A DNA stretch of 64,000 nucleotides. Origin: Pectobacterium sp. CFBP8739 (GTDB lineage: Bacteria > Pseudomonadota > Gammaproteobacteria > Enterobacterales > Enterobacteriaceae). The stretch spans positions 40,744 through 104,743 of the forward strand of contig NZ_JACDRR010000023.1 in NCBI RefSeq assembly GCF_013449375.1. Direction: 5' to 3'. Numbering within the stretch: position 1 is the first letter of the stretch; the number at the start of each line of letters is the position of its first letter. Shown one piece after another: positions 7,204 to 17,426 of the stretch. The notes under the pieces are model-generated. The model was not told where the DNA came from. It was given only the letters and a program-made list of their open reading frames with translations, and searched no databases. The position numbers and the translations under genes are program-made.

Positions 7204-8379
7204 ACTATTTTCCCTTACTGACAGAATAAACCAGGTCATCATCCCCCCGATTAGCCCCCAAAATGCCGCGCCAATTCCCCACAGCGTCAGCTCAGAGGCG
7301 GTGATCAGGAAAGTAACGACCGCAGCATCGCGCTGCTTTTCATCCAGCAACGCGCGATACAGGCTGCCTGAAATGGTGCTGAGCAGCGCCAAACCGGCGA
7401 TAGCGTGAATCAGCGGCTGCGGCAGCGCCGTGAAAAGCTGACCGATTGATCCGCCGAAAACACCCGCCAGAAGATAAAATCCTCCCGCAGCAACAGCGGC
7501 AAGATAGCGTTTTTTCGGATCGGGATGCACATCCGATCCCATACAGATCGCGGCGGTGATCGCGGCAATACACACGGAAAAACCACCGAACGGCGTCAAA
7601 ACCAGCGCAATTAATGCGGTAATGGCGATCAGCGGTGACACGGGAACCTGATAGCCAGCGGCTTTCAGCGTGGCAACGCCTGGTGCGTTCTGCGACGCCA
7701 TGGTGACAATGAAAAATGGAATACCGACGCCCAACAGCGATGCCCACGAAAAGTGCGGCGTAATAAACTCAGGTACGGCGAAGACCAGCGGTGAATCAGA
7801 GAGCGCAATTTGCCCTCGGAATAAGGCCAGCAGCAGGCCAACAAGCAGCGTCAACACGATGGCAAAGCGCGGCAGCAGCCGACGGCTGAGCAAATAGGTC
7901 ACGCACATCGCAAAAGTCAGCCAGAAGTCCTGTTGCAGAGAAAGAAAGGCATCCGCGCCAAAGCGCAGCAGAATCCCCGCCAACATCGCGGCAGAAATGG
8001 CTTGCGGAATAACGTTCATCAGTCGGGCAAAAAGACCAGTGATCCCGCAGATAAAGATAAGCGCGGAGGCAAACAGAAACACGCCGATCGCTTCATTGAG
8101 CGATGTCCCCGGCAAACTGGTAACCAGCAGCGCTGCCCCCGGCGTTGACCAGGCAGCCAGTATCGGCGCACGGTAGTATAGCGACAGGCTAATCGATGCC
8201 AGCCCTTGGGCAATCCCCAGCATGCTTAACCAGCCACCGATTTGTACCGCGCTGGCACCCGCCGCTTCCGCCGCCTGAAAAATGATGGCAGCCGAACTGG
8301 TGTAGCCCACCAGCACCGCAACAAAACCGGCGATGAGGGTCGAAAAGCTGACATCTTTTAGCGCAAATGAAACAGGCAT
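7201..8379 (-). CDS. ydcO: BenE/YdcO-family membrane transporter
   Basis: 392 aa inner-membrane protein of the benzoate:H+ symporter (BenE) family. About a dozen hydrophobic segments are visible, with family-typical FVAVLVGYTSSAAIIFQAA at the N-terminus, AWSTPGAALL, and GVATLKAAGYQ followed by TPFGGFSVCIAAITAAICMG in the middle. It is divergent from sutR across 91 bases, as in E. coli (ydcO-ydcN). The transported substrate of YdcO is unknown to me; benzoate transport is a family label only. The C-terminus abuts the VOC remnant. Twin SutR-type operators lie in the promoter. Confidence 0.85.
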   Translation of the reverse strand: MPVSFALKDVSFSTLIAGFVAVLVGYTSSAAIIFQAAEAAGASAVQIGGWLSMLGIAQGLASISLSLYYRAPILAAWSTPGAALLVTSLPGTSLNEAIGVFLFASALIFICGITGLFARLMNVIPQAISAAMLAGILLRFGADAFLSLQQDFWLTFAMCVTYLLSRRLLPRFAIVLTLLVGLLLALFRGQIALSDSPLVFAVPEFITPHFSWASLLGVGIPFFIVTMASQNAPGVATLKAAGYQVPVSPLIAITALIALVLTPFGGFSVCIAAITAAICMGSDVHPDPKKRYLAAVAAGGFYLLAGVFGGSIGQLFTALPQPLIHAIAGLALLSTISGSLYRALLDEKQRDAAVVTFLITASELTLWGIGAAFWGLIGGMMTWFILSVRENS

Positions 8380-8399
8380 GGTATACCTTCACTCTTGTC

Positions 8400-8415
8400 G
8401 TGCGCTATAACGCAC
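8400..8415. promoter_or_regulatory. SutR-type operator 1 (ydcO/sutR intergenic)
   Basis: GTGCGCTATAACGCAC is an almost perfect 16-base palindrome. Its sister site, 37 bases away, shares the form GTGCGYTATAACGYAC. The position is 21 bases upstream of the ydcO start codon, fitting repression by the divergently encoded XRE regulator. Confidence 0.7.
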
Positions 8416-8436
8416 AGAAAGCGTTAACATAGCAGC

Positions 8437-8452
8437 GTGCGTTATAACGTAC
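8437..8452. promoter_or_regulatory. SutR-type operator 2 (ydcO/sutR intergenic)
   Basis: GTGCGTTATAACGTAC, a 16-base near-perfect palindrome that repeats operator 1. It is 18 bases upstream of the sutR ATG and overlaps the expected core promoter, so autoregulation is likely. Confidence 0.7.
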
Positions 8453-8470
8453 AAGCAGGAGCCAATATTG

Positions 8471-9037
8471 ATGTCTGATGAGCTAACCCGCCGCATTGGC
8501 AATACCTTGAAAACATTAAGACAAGAGAAAGACTGGAGCCTCACACGGGCGGCAGAAGAGACGGGCGTGAGCAAAGCAATGCTCGGCCAGATCGAGCGCG
8601 GTGAATCTAGCCCGACGGTCGCCACGCTATGGAAAATTGCGACCGGCATGAATGTGGCGTTTTCCACCTTTATCGAACCGACGCTCGCAGATGAAGATGT
8701 GACCTATCGCTCAGGGGCTGGTTCAGCATTCAGGGAGAATGAGGCGGGAATGCACGTGGTTCCCCTCTTTCCCTTCGACGAAAAACTGCGTTTTGATATG
8801 TTGATTATTGAGCTGACAGCGGGTGCCAGCAGTACCTCATCGGCGCATGAAAACGGGGTGATCGAGCATATTATTGTGCTGGAGGGACAGTTGGAGATGA
8901 CCGTTGGTGGACAGACACATTTGCTGTCCGCCGGGGATGCTCTACGCTTTGCCGCCGACAGGGAACACCGCTACCACAATCCTGCCGATACCACAGCGCG
9001 CTTCCACGATCTGATTCACTATCCTGACAAAAAATAA
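8471..9037 (+). CDS. sutR: XRE-family regulator with C-terminal cupin domain
   Basis: 188 aa from the ATG at 8471, preceded by AGGAG (8457-8461); a TTG just before is not needed. Residues 1-65 form an HTH_XRE domain (IGNTLKTLRQEKDWSLTRAAEETGVSKAMLGQIERGESSPTVATLWKIA, recognition helix near 30-45). Residues about 100-185 form a cupin_2 barrel (HENGVIEHIIVLEGQLEMTVGGQ, then ADREHRYHNPAD). E. coli SutR (YdcN) regulates sulfur-use genes. The divergent arrangement with ydcO and the twin palindromes point to local control and autoregulation; the ligand sensed by the cupin domain is unknown. Confidence 0.85.
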   Translation: MSDELTRRIGNTLKTLRQEKDWSLTRAAEETGVSKAMLGQIERGESSPTVATLWKIATGMNVAFSTFIEPTLADEDVTYRSGAGSAFRENEAGMHVVPLFPFDEKLRFDMLIIELTAGASSTSSAHENGVIEHIIVLEGQLEMTVGGQTHLLSAGDALRFAADREHRYHNPADTTARFHDLIHYPDKK

Positions 9038-9038
9038 C

Positions 9039-9054
9039 GCCCTGCAAGCAGGGC
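9039..9054 (-). terminator. Terminator after phoU (shared with sutR end)
   Basis: GCCCTGC (9039-9045) pairs with GCAGGGC (9048-9054). On the minus strand the stem is followed by GTTATTTTTTG, a good T-tract for ending the pst-phoU message. On the plus strand no T-tract follows, so it is at best a weak terminator for sutR. Confidence 0.75.
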
Positions 9055-9081
9055 ATTATCACGATAATCACAAGGACGGGA

Positions 9082-9810
9082 TCACTCTTCCGCTTTATCT
9101 TTCTGCGCCAGCAGCTTTTCCAGCGCATCGCCACCCAGGTGACGGAAATCCTGACCTTTGACGAAATAGAAGATAAATTCGCAGATGTTCTGGCAACGGT
9201 CACCGATACGCTCGATAGAACGGGCGCAGAACAACGCTGTCAGTACGCTTGGGATGGTGCGAGGATCTTCCATCATGTGGGTCATCAGTTGACGCACAAT
9301 CCCTTCGTACTCTTTATCCACTTTTTTGTCTTCACGATAAATACGAACCGCTTCATCCAGATCCATGCGGGCAAACGCATCCAGCACGTCATGCAACATC
9401 TGCACGGTGTGGCGCCCTAATGACTCCAGACTCACCAGCAACGGCTGATGCTGGTGGGAGAACTTCTCCAGCGCGGTGCGGCAGATTTTATCCGCCACGT
9501 CACCGATACGTTCCAGCTCAGAAATGGTTTTGATGATCGCCATCACCAGACGCAAGTCGCTGGCAGTGGGCTGACGTTTCGCGATAATGCGCACGCAGGC
9601 TTCATCAATCGCCACTTCCATCATGTTAACTTTGGCGTCGCCTTCAATCACCTGCTGAGCCAGCTCCGCATCCTGATTATGCATCGCGGTAATCGCGTCA
9701 CTCAGCTGTTGCTCCACTAGCCCGCCCATGGTCAGGACCTGCGTGCGGATGTGTTCCAGTTCGGCGTTAAACTGACCGGAAATGTGTTTGTTCAGATTCA
9801 GATTATCCAT
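9082..9810 (-). CDS. phoU: Phosphate signalling protein PhoU
   Basis: 242 aa, cytosolic peripheral protein made of two three-helix bundles with E/DxxxD motifs. It links PstSCAB transport state to the PhoR kinase and prevents Pho regulon activation when phosphate is plentiful. The N-terminus [18 protein letters not shown] is typical of enterobacterial PhoU; the helices near 70-85 ([24 protein letters not shown]) and 170-185 ([14 protein letters not shown]) carry the two metal-cluster motifs. Last gene of the pst operon, 12 bases after pstB. Confidence 0.97.
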   Translation of the reverse strand: MDNLNLNKHISGQFNAELEHIRTQVLTMGGLVEQQLSDAITAMHNQDAELAQQVIEGDAKVNMMEVAIDEACVRIIAKRQPTASDLRLVMAIIKTISELERIGDVADKICRTALEKFSHQHQPLLVSLESLGRHTVQMLHDVLDAFARMDLDEAVRIYREDKKVDKEYEGIVRQLMTHMMEDPRTIPSVLTALFCARSIERIGDRCQNICEFIFYFVKGQDFRHLGGDALEKLLAQKDKAEE

Positions 9811-9822
9811 GATGCTTCCTAA

Positions 9823-10656
<834 letters not shown>

Positions 10657-10682
10657 TCAACGAATTACGATTTCTTCGCTAA

Positions 10683-11570
10683 TTAATTCTTCTTAGCAGA
10701 GAAAATAACGCGCGCCAGAATATTCAGCAGCAACACACACAGCGTGATCAGCAGTACACCCGCCCAGGCCAACTGTTGCCACTCCACAAACGGGCTCATG
10801 GCAAACTTAAATATGGTGACCGGCAGGTTAGCAATCGGATGCATCAGATCCGTGCTCCAGAACTGATTCGACAGCGACGTAAACAGCAGCGGTGCGGTTT
10901 CTCCGGCAATACGCGCGATAGCCAGCAGCACCCCAGTGATGATGCCCGATACCGATGCTTTCAGCGTAATCGCAGAAATCATTTTCCATTTCGGCGTACC
11001 CAGCGCATAAGCCGCTTCACGCAGGCTATCTGGCACCAGTTTTAGCATGTTCTCGGTGGTACGAATCACAATCGGCACCTGCAACAGCGCCAGCGCAATC
11101 ACACCCGCCCAACCGGAGAAGTGTTGCATCTTTGCCACCACCAGCGTGTAGACAAACAGACCCACCACAATCGACGGTGCTGACAGCAGAATGTCGTTGA
11201 TGAAACGAATCACTTCGGCGATCCAGGATTTACGACCGTATTCCGCCAGATAGATGCCCGCCATAATCCCCAGCGGTGTCCCCAGCAGCGTTGCCCACAG
11301 AATCAGCAATCCGCTCCCGACGATGGCATTAGCCAACCCGCCACCCGCCGTATTCGGCGGCGGCGTCATTTCGGTAAATAACGCCAGAGACATGCCATCC
11401 ACGCCTCGGGTCACGGTCGAAAACAGAATCCAGATCAGCCAGAACAGGCCAAATGCCATCGTGGACATGGATAAGAACAGCGCAATGCGGTTTTTCTGGC
11501 GACGCCAGGCCTGCATTTTACGCCGCGAGCGTGCCAGTGCGGCTTCTTGCTCTATGCCTAATGTAGCCAT
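10683..11570 (-). CDS. pstA: Phosphate ABC transporter permease PstA
   Basis: 295 aa inner-membrane permease. A basic cytosolic N-terminus ([15 protein letters not shown]) precedes the first helix. The coupling EAA-type loop is seen at [27 protein letters not shown], and the conserved arginine-containing helix [14 protein letters not shown] follows. The start codon overlaps the pstC stop by one base (TAATG), so it is translationally coupled. Forms the channel with PstC. Confidence 0.96.
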   Translation of the reverse strand: MATLGIEQEAALARSRRKMQAWRRQKNRIALFLSMSTMAFGLFWLIWILFSTVTRGVDGMSLALFTEMTPPPNTAGGGLANAIVGSGLLILWATLLGTPLGIMAGIYLAEYGRKSWIAEVIRFINDILLSAPSIVVGLFVYTLVVAKMQHFSGWAGVIALALLQVPIVIRTTENMLKLVPDSLREAAYALGTPKWKMISAITLKASVSGIITGVLLAIARIAGETAPLLFTSLSNQFWSTDLMHPIANLPVTIFKFAMSPFVEWQQLAWAGVLLITLCVLLLNILARVIFSAKKN

Positions 11571-12529
11571 TAGCGCGCTCCCTCATTTTTTGCCAGACGC
11601 ATCACCATCAGCTTTGAACACGCCAGAACAATAAAGGTAATCACAAACAGAATCAGCCCCAGCTCCATCAGCGCTGCCGTATGCAGACCGGATTCCGCTT
11701 CGGCGAATTCGTTCGCCAGCGCAGAGGTAATACTGTTGCCAGGCATATATAGCGACGCGCCATCGAGCTGGTAGGTGTTACCGATGATAAAGGTCACCGC
11801 CATGGTTTCCCCCAGCGCGCGCCCCAGTCCCAACATCACCCCGCCGATCACGCCATTTTTGGTGTAAGGCAGCACAATGCGCCAGATGACTTCCCACGTC
11901 GTACAACCGATGCCGTAGGCGGACTCTTTCATCATCACCGGCGTTTGCTCAAACACATCACGCATCACCGCCGCAATGTACGGGATAATCATGATGGCCA
12001 GAATGACGCCGGCAGCCAGAATCCCGATCCCGAATGCTGGGCCGGAGAACAGTGCGCCAACAATAGGAATACCAGACAGGACGTTGCCTACCGGCTGTTG
12101 GAAGTATTCGGCAAACAGCGGAGCGAAAATGAACAGCCCCCACATGCCGTAAACAATACTCGGTATGGCCGCCAGTAATTCAATCGCCACGCCAAGCGGA
12201 CGCTTCAACCAAGCTGGTGCCAGTTCTGTCAGAAATAGCGCAATCCCGAAACTAATCGGAATCGCAATAATCAGTGCAATCAATGAAGTAACGATGGTGC
12301 CGTAAATCGGAACCAGTGCACCAAACTGCTCTGCGGGCGCATCCCACTCTTTCGTCCACAAGAAGGCAAAACCGAACTTCTCGATGCTAGGCCAGGACGC
12401 CACAATCAGGGAAACAATGATGCCTCCCAAGAGCAGTAGCGTGACCAGCGCCGCCAGTTTTACCAGCGTGCTGAAGAGGATATCGCCATATTTTCCCGGG
12501 GCTTTGATAGTTGGCTTGTACTCAGCCAT
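11570..12529 (-). CDS. pstC: Phosphate ABC transporter permease PstC
   Basis: 319 aa inner-membrane permease with six hydrophobic helices. Family features seen: [34 protein letters not shown], the coupling loop [30 protein letters not shown], and [18 protein letters not shown]. Second gene of the pst operon. It is separated from pstS by 168 bases holding an imperfect hairpin, which fits much higher production of PstS than of the membrane subunits. Confidence 0.96.
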   Translation of the reverse strand: MAEYKPTIKAPGKYGDILFSTLVKLAALVTLLLLGGIIVSLIVASWPSIEKFGFAFLWTKEWDAPAEQFGALVPIYGTIVTSLIALIIAIPISFGIALFLTELAPAWLKRPLGVAIELLAAIPSIVYGMWGLFIFAPLFAEYFQQPVGNVLSGIPIVGALFSGPAFGIGILAAGVILAIMIIPYIAAVMRDVFEQTPVMMKESAYGIGCTTWEVIWRIVLPYTKNGVIGGVMLGLGRALGETMAVTFIIGNTYQLDGASLYMPGNSITSALANEFAEAESGLHTAALMELGLILFVITFIVLACSKLMVMRLAKNEGAR

Positions 12530-12563
12530 ACGTCTCTCTTCTCATTTTTAACTACATATGAAA

Positions 12564-12592
12564 GGCAGAGAGGTTATGATTGCCTCTCCGCC
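12564..12592 (-). terminator. Imperfect hairpin between pstS and pstC
   Basis: GAGAGG (12568-12573) pairs with CCTCTC (12583-12588), extended by GGC/GCC after one mismatch. There is no T-tract, so it more likely acts as an RNA-stabilising or attenuating stem than as a full terminator. The rest of 12530-12697 shows nothing coding. Confidence 0.45.
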
Positions 12593-12697
12593 CCGATACG
12601 ACTTGTTATTCCACTACGTATTTCCCAGAACCCGACAACCTCGTCACGCTCTGGTTATCAACACAACGGCCGATGCAATACGTTGTTGATGCAATAA

Positions 12698-13738
12698 TTA
12701 GTACAACGCTTTACCGTTGCTGTCTTTTACTTGGGTTTTCCAGGCAGCACGGATTTGCTCAACCACTTCTTTTGGCAGTGTGGCGTAATCCAGAGCAGTT
12801 GCCTGCTCGCCACCTTTCTTGAACGCCCAGTCGAAGAATTTCAACACTTCAGCGCCCTGCTCAGGTTTATCCTGCTTGGTGTGAACCAGAATGAAAGTAG
12901 TTGACGTGATTGGCCACGCGTCCGCCCCTTTCTGGTTGGTCAGATCCTGAGCAAAAGATTTGCTCCAGTCGATCTCTTTAGCCGCGTTGCTGAAGCTCTG
13001 TTCAGTCGGGCTAACGGGCTTACCATCGGCAGAAACCAGTTTGGTGTAAGCCAGGTTGTTCTGCTTGGCATACGCATATTCGACATAACCGATAGAACCA
13101 GGCAGACGCTGTACGAACGCGGCGATACCATCGTTACCTTTACCACCCAGACCGGCAGGCCAGTTCACAGTAGAGCCGGAACCGACTTTCTCTTTCCACT
13201 CGGCATTCACTTTCGCCAGGTAGCTGGTGAACACGAAAGACGTACCAGAACCATCAGCACGACGAACCACAGCGATATCCTGATCCGGCAATTTGGCATT
13301 CGGGTTCAGTTTGGTGATTGCTGGGTCGTTCCATTTTTTGATGTTGCCCAGATAGATATCACCCAGCGTTTTACCATCCAGCGTCAATTCGCCAGATTTG
13401 ATACCAGGAACGTTCACTGCCAATACCACGCCACCGATAACGGTAGGGAACTGGAATAAACCATCCTGTGCTAATTTGTCGTCAGCCAGCGGCGCATCAG
13501 AAGCTCCGAAGTCTACCGTTTTAGCGATAATCTGTTTTACACCGCCAGAAGAACCGATGCCTTGATAGTTAACTTTATTGCCGGTTTCTTTTTGATAAGA
13601 GTCAGCCCATTTGGCATAAACAGGCGCAGGGAATGTCGCACCGGCACCGGTGAGGTTAGCAGCAGCTAAAGCAGAAAATGCCGTCAGAGAAAAGGTTGCC
13701 GCAACAACACTGGCAAGAGTGGTACGCATCAGTTTCAT
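12698..13738 (-). CDS. pstS: Phosphate-binding periplasmic protein PstS
   Basis: 346 aa. Sec signal peptide with cleavage after SALA near residue 25, then the mature start [18 protein letters not shown]. Phosphate-binding loops are seen at GATFPAP, the [13 protein letters not shown] segment, DFGASDAPL and [16 protein letters not shown]. Captures inorganic phosphate in the periplasm and delivers it to PstCA. First gene of the operon, with tandem Pho boxes 100-140 bases upstream. Confidence 0.97.
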   Translation of the reverse strand: MKLMRTTLASVVAATFSLTAFSALAAANLTGAGATFPAPVYAKWADSYQKETGNKVNYQGIGSSGGVKQIIAKTVDFGASDAPLADDKLAQDGLFQFPTVIGGVVLAVNVPGIKSGELTLDGKTLGDIYLGNIKKWNDPAITKLNPNAKLPDQDIAVVRRADGSGTSFVFTSYLAKVNAEWKEKVGSGSTVNWPAGLGGKGNDGIAAFVQRLPGSIGYVEYAYAKQNNLAYTKLVSADGKPVSPTEQSFSNAAKEIDWSKSFAQDLTNQKGADAWPITSTTFILVHTKQDKPEQGAEVLKFFDWAFKKGGEQATALDYATLPKEVVEQIRAAWKTQVKDSNGKALY

Positions 13739-13839
13739 AATCCCTCCTGTGGGATACTCAAACGTGTCGACGTAACGTCGTTATCTATCAGAGTTATCAA
13801 ATCAGAGTGTAGTTCGCAGGAGGAAAAATAGGACAATTT

Positions 13840-13880
13840 GGTGACAGTAAAATGTACGCAATATGACAGTTTTATGACAA
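13840..13880 (-). promoter_or_regulatory. Tandem Pho boxes upstream of pstS
   Basis: On the minus strand TTGTCATAAAACTGTCATA (13862-13880) is followed by CGTACATTTTACTGTCACC (13840-13858). Both match the PhoB consensus of two CTGTCAT-type direct repeats 11 bases apart, and the arrangement mirrors the E. coli pstS promoter. They are about 100-140 bases upstream of the pstS ATG. Confidence 0.92.
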
Positions 13881-13950
13881 GTAAGCCGTGGGCGGAAAAA
13901 CCTGGGGACAACCAGCCAGAACACGCATTCTGACTGGTAAAGAAGCAAAG

Positions 13951-15381
13951 TCAGTGAGTCTGGCTATGGCTAAGCAATTTGTAAATCGTATCAGGCTTAT
14001 AGCTATCGCCCTGATAATAAATCGCCCAGTCAGTTACCCGTGATATATCAACGGAATACACACCACCTTCCTGCATATCCTCAACGTAGAACGGATGATT
14101 GATTAAGGTTCCCGTCACCACAGTGTCGTGGATTTTTTCAGGTATAAACCACATGTGCTCACGCTCTTCACCCTCCTCGCCATGAGGAATGCCAAACTTC
14201 ACCATAAAGCGCCATTCACTTTCGACGGGCTTAGGTGATTTTTTGAGTAACTTAGCTAAAAAACCCTGCTTAGCCGGTTCGTCACTCACATGGTAGTTTT
14301 TAAACATATTGACGAAATAACGCCAGCGCAGCTGCGCCTTACGCGACATTTCTGCCGTCTCCGCATTCGTACGCCAGAACATGATGGCATTCTGCTCATC
14401 AAACCCTTTAAAGAACGTTTGCAGTACCGGATTTTCTTCGTTGGTACGAAACAGCATACAGGAAGGCTCCTGATGCACATCATCCCGATCGGCACGATCG
14501 CCCAGAAACACGCCTTCCGGCGTCCCTTCCAGGTCGTAGCGCATCTCTTCCAGAGGCCGCAGTTGGTCAATCGGCGTGGATTGATTCACATGCCGTAGCC
14601 CTTCTTCAAACGGCAACGCCACCAGATATTCATAGCCGCTGTCCGTTTGCCCGCACAGAATCGGTTTATTAAAGGTAATCTGCTGATTTTGAATGGCATT
14701 ATTAACAAAACTTCTGAATAAATCCGGGATGCCATAATACGAACTGAGCGTCTCGGGAATGACTAATTCCGCCTCTGTCAGCCCGCATCGCGCCAGACCA
14801 TGCGAGTGAAACCAGAATGTCGTTGGCGGATCGTTCTCGGTGTCGTACACGGCATGAATGGTATACAGCGATTCAATTTCCGGCAGGACATCATCTTCTA
14901 ACTGAAAAATCAGCCATTCACGGGTAAACACGTTACCCGCAGCGGAAATATCAATCCCCAAGAGCAAATCCGGTACCACCACACTTAATAAACGAAGCTG
15001 ATGAACATAGTCTTCCAGCGGATTTGGTCCAAAAAGGCACTCGACCATCACTTCCTGCGTCGCCGCATTAGCCTGCGCCAGCAGCTCGGGTGAAATCGGG
15101 TCGGTTGAATGTATTGGCGTAATTTTATTTTCGGGATCGCGTTCCGATACCTCAAGATAAAAAGTCAGCTCTCTATCCTGATGACGACAGGTATAAAAGA
15201 ATCCGCCCTGCCCTTGTTCGGTATAACTTACTTCGCCCTCGGTGAAAAATGACTGCGCCTCTAACAAGCTCTCCAACAGTGGATAGTTCATCTCTCGTGA
15301 GGAGAAAGCCACCATCGTTGAAGGCGCTTTTTCACCCTTCCCTTCAGCGATATCCAGATATTGTTGTTTGTTATTCATCAT
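13951..15381 (-). CDS. DUF4026 domain-containing protein, DUF2314-like C-terminus
   Basis: 476 aa, soluble, acidic, no signal peptide or membrane segment. I recognise it as a DUF4026-type protein; the last 110 residues, ending in RVTDWAIYYQGDSYKPDTIYKLL, resemble DUF2314. The function is unknown. It starts 24 bases after the apeR stop on the same strand, so it could be transcribed as the last gene of the aryl polyene operon, although no terminator or promoter was seen to decide. Downstream lie the Pho boxes of pstS. Confidence 0.65.
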   Translation of the reverse strand: MMNNKQQYLDIAEGKGEKAPSTMVAFSSREMNYPLLESLLEAQSFFTEGEVSYTEQGQGGFFYTCRHQDRELTFYLEVSERDPENKITPIHSTDPISPELLAQANAATQEVMVECLFGPNPLEDYVHQLRLLSVVVPDLLLGIDISAAGNVFTREWLIFQLEDDVLPEIESLYTIHAVYDTENDPPTTFWFHSHGLARCGLTEAELVIPETLSSYYGIPDLFRSFVNNAIQNQQITFNKPILCGQTDSGYEYLVALPFEEGLRHVNQSTPIDQLRPLEEMRYDLEGTPEGVFLGDRADRDDVHQEPSCMLFRTNEENPVLQTFFKGFDEQNAIMFWRTNAETAEMSRKAQLRWRYFVNMFKNYHVSDEPAKQGFLAKLLKKSPKPVESEWRFMVKFGIPHGEEGEEREHMWFIPEKIHDTVVTGTLINHPFYVEDMQEGGVYSVDISRVTDWAIYYQGDSYKPDTIYKLLSHSQTH

Positions 15382-15405
15382 GAACCCGTTAACGTTCTCA
15401 ATCCA

Positions 15406-16632
15406 TTATTGCCAACGACGGAAAATCAGCGACGTATTGATGCCGCCAAAGGCGAAGTTATTAGACTGGATATAATCCGTCTCAATATGGCGTGGCTCAC
15501 CCATGATGTAATCCAGTTCGCCACAGTCTTCCGCAGGTTGCCGTAAATTAAGCGTCGGTGCAAACCACCCTTCACGCATCATTTCAATACTCATCCACGC
15601 TTCAAGCGCACCACAGGCGCCCAGCGTATGGCCGAAATAGCTTTTTAGTGATGAAATCGGTGTGGAGTTACCGAACACGGCGGCGGTAGCCTGGCTTTCT
15701 GCAACGTCACCCCGATCGGTTGCGGTTCCGTGTGCGCTGATATAACCCACATCGCCGGGTTGCAAACCCGCGCAGCGCAGCGATCCTTCAATGCAAATCT
15801 GCATGGTTTCACGCTGGGGTTGCGTAATATGTGCCGCATCACAGTTGGTGTAAAACCCAACCAGTTCGGCATAAATCGTCGCCCCACGCGCCAGAGCATG
15901 TTCAAGCTCTTCCAACACTAACGTACCCGCACCTTCCCCAATAACCAGACCGTCACGGCTTGTGTCAAAAGGAGATGGCGTCGTTTCTGGCGCATCGTTG
16001 CGTTGGCTAGTGGCGAACAGCGTATCAAACACCGCCGCTTCTGACGGACACAGCTCTTCCGCACCGCCCGCAACCATGACCGTCTGATAGCCATGACGAA
16101 TCGCTTCCCAGGCGTAGCCAATCGCCTGACTTCCTGACGTACAGGCGCTGGATGTCGGAATCACACGGCCACGCAGCCCGAAAAACAGGCCAGCATTCAC
16201 CGCGGTGGTATGCGGCATCATCTGCACATAGGTCGTACCGGTAATATTATTGGTGTGCTTTTCTGTCAGCATGGTGGCGAATTCGCTCACCGGCCCTGTG
16301 CTGCCCGTTGAAGAGCCGTAAGCAATGCCGGTTTCTCCGTTAGTCAGCACCGGATGACCAATCAACCCAGCCTGTTCCAGCGCCAGCTCGGTTGCTCGGG
16401 TTGCCATCAGAGACACGCGCCCCATCGAACGGATGCGCTTACGCGTGTAGTGTTCTGGCAAACTGAAGTGATCAATCGGCGAGCCCAACTGTGTATTCAG
16501 GCCATCATAAACCTGCCATTCGGGCATCTTACGTATCGCATTGCGACCCGCACGCAACCCGTCCGAGACGCTTTCCCAGGATTCACCGAACGCGGTGACA
16601 CCGCCCATTCCCGTTACCACGACACGACGCAT
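15406..16632 (-). CDS. apeR: Aryl polyene 3-oxoacyl-ACP synthase ApeR
   Basis: 408 aa FabF-like condensing enzyme. The start is the ATG at 16632, overlapping the apeQ stop (TGATG); a GTG sits one codon earlier. The catalytic triad is intact: Cys164 in TSSACTSGS, His301 in SAHGTATDRGD and His335 in FGHTLGACGA. In characterised aryl polyene systems a KS of this position works with ApeO:ApeC in chain building; its exact step is inferred. Last recognised ape gene. Confidence 0.88.
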   Translation of the reverse strand: MRRVVVTGMGGVTAFGESWESVSDGLRAGRNAIRKMPEWQVYDGLNTQLGSPIDHFSLPEHYTRKRIRSMGRVSLMATRATELALEQAGLIGHPVLTNGETGIAYGSSTGSTGPVSEFATMLTEKHTNNITGTTYVQMMPHTTAVNAGLFFGLRGRVIPTSSACTSGSQAIGYAWEAIRHGYQTVMVAGGAEELCPSEAAVFDTLFATSQRNDAPETTPSPFDTSRDGLVIGEGAGTLVLEELEHALARGATIYAELVGFYTNCDAAHITQPQRETMQICIEGSLRCAGLQPGDVGYISAHGTATDRGDVAESQATAAVFGNSTPISSLKSYFGHTLGACGALEAWMSIEMMREGWFAPTLNLRQPAEDCGELDYIMGEPRHIETDYIQSNNFAFGGINTSLIFRRWQ

Positions 16633-17426
16633 CACAGCATCCCTCCATTAATAGAAATGACCTGACGCGTGACATAACTCGCGATATCGGACATAAGATA
16701 ACTCGCCAGCCCTGCGACTTCTTCCGCCTGCCCCATGCGTTTCATGGGGATCATCTTCATGGCTTCTTCAACGGCGACGGGCTCCATTTGAATCATGCCA
16801 GTATCAATCAAACCGGGAGCGATGCAGTTAACGGTGATTTTTCGCTTCGCCAGTTCGATAGCCAGCGCTTTCGTTGCGCCGATAATGCCCGCTTTTGCTG
16901 CACTGTAGTTGACCTGCCCCCGATTCCCCATGATCCCGGAAACAGAAGACAGCGTGATAATTCGTCCGCCTTTCCGCAGACCGATCATCGGCATTACACA
17001 GGGATGAATCACGTTATAGAAGCTGTCGAGATTGGTGTGAATGACGCTATCCCAAGCCTGCTCGTCGAGGGCAGGAAAGGCACCGTCACAGGTGATACCC
17101 GCATTACTAACCACGCCGTAGTAGGCACCATGCGCCTCAATATCTTGTTCGATCACGGTGCGGCACGTTTCCCGATCGGCAATATCAAAACTGACGATAC
17201 GACCGGAACCGTGTTGTGCCGTAATCTGGCTTAAGGTTTCCTGCGCCCCGTTTTCATCACGGTGATAATGCACCACCACGGTAAAACCATCCGCCGCCAG
17301 ACGCAGCGCAATGGCTCGACCAATCCCCTTACTAGCACCGGTTACTAACACAGAGCGCGTCATGCCTGTTTTCCCGGTTTTCATAATAGTTTTCCCGGTT
17401 GTCATCGTCGTTATTCCGGTTGTCAT
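16632..17426 (-). CDS. apeQ: Aryl polyene 3-oxoacyl-ACP reductase ApeQ
   Basis: 264 aa (or 243 aa from the ATG at 17363). FabG-type short-chain dehydrogenase: GASKGIGRAIAL NADPH loop, NAG motif in VVSNAGITCDG, catalytic Ser in LSSVSGIMG, then YSAAK with Tyr and Lys. Reduces the beta-keto group each cycle. The first ATG overlaps the apeP stop as ATGA, favouring it by coupling, but the first 21 residues are three copies of a 7-residue unit (MTTGITT, MTTGKTI, MKTGKTG) absent from FabG proteins. Each copy supplies an in-frame ATG, and MTRSVLVTGASKGIGRA is the usual FabG start, so which is used is open. Confidence 0.88.
   Translation of the reverse strand: MTTGITTMTTGKTIMKTGKTGMTRSVLVTGASKGIGRAIALRLAADGFTVVVHYHRDENGAQETLSQITAQHGSGRIVSFDIADRETCRTVIEQDIEAHGAYYGVVSNAGITCDGAFPALDEQAWDSVIHTNLDSFYNVIHPCVMPMIGLRKGGRIITLSSVSGIMGNRGQVNYSAAKAGIIGATKALAIELAKRKITVNCIAPGLIDTGMIQMEPVAVEEAMKMIPMKRMGQAEEVAGLASYLMSDIASYVTRQVISINGGML
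17360..17426 (-). repeat. Three-unit 21-bp tandem repeat at apeQ 5' end
   Basis: On the minus strand ATGACAACCGGAATAACGAC, ATGACAACCGGGAAAACTAT and ATGAAAACCGGGAAAACAGG each begin a 21-base unit, immediately followed by the ATGACGCGC that starts the FabG-like domain. Unit length is a multiple of three, so copy number can change without breaking the frame. Confidence 0.85.

Noticed and set aside
13883..13900. GTGGGCGG upstream of pstS as the opposite Tn7 end
   Set aside because: Only eight bases resemble the end, and no second repeat follows; chance match.
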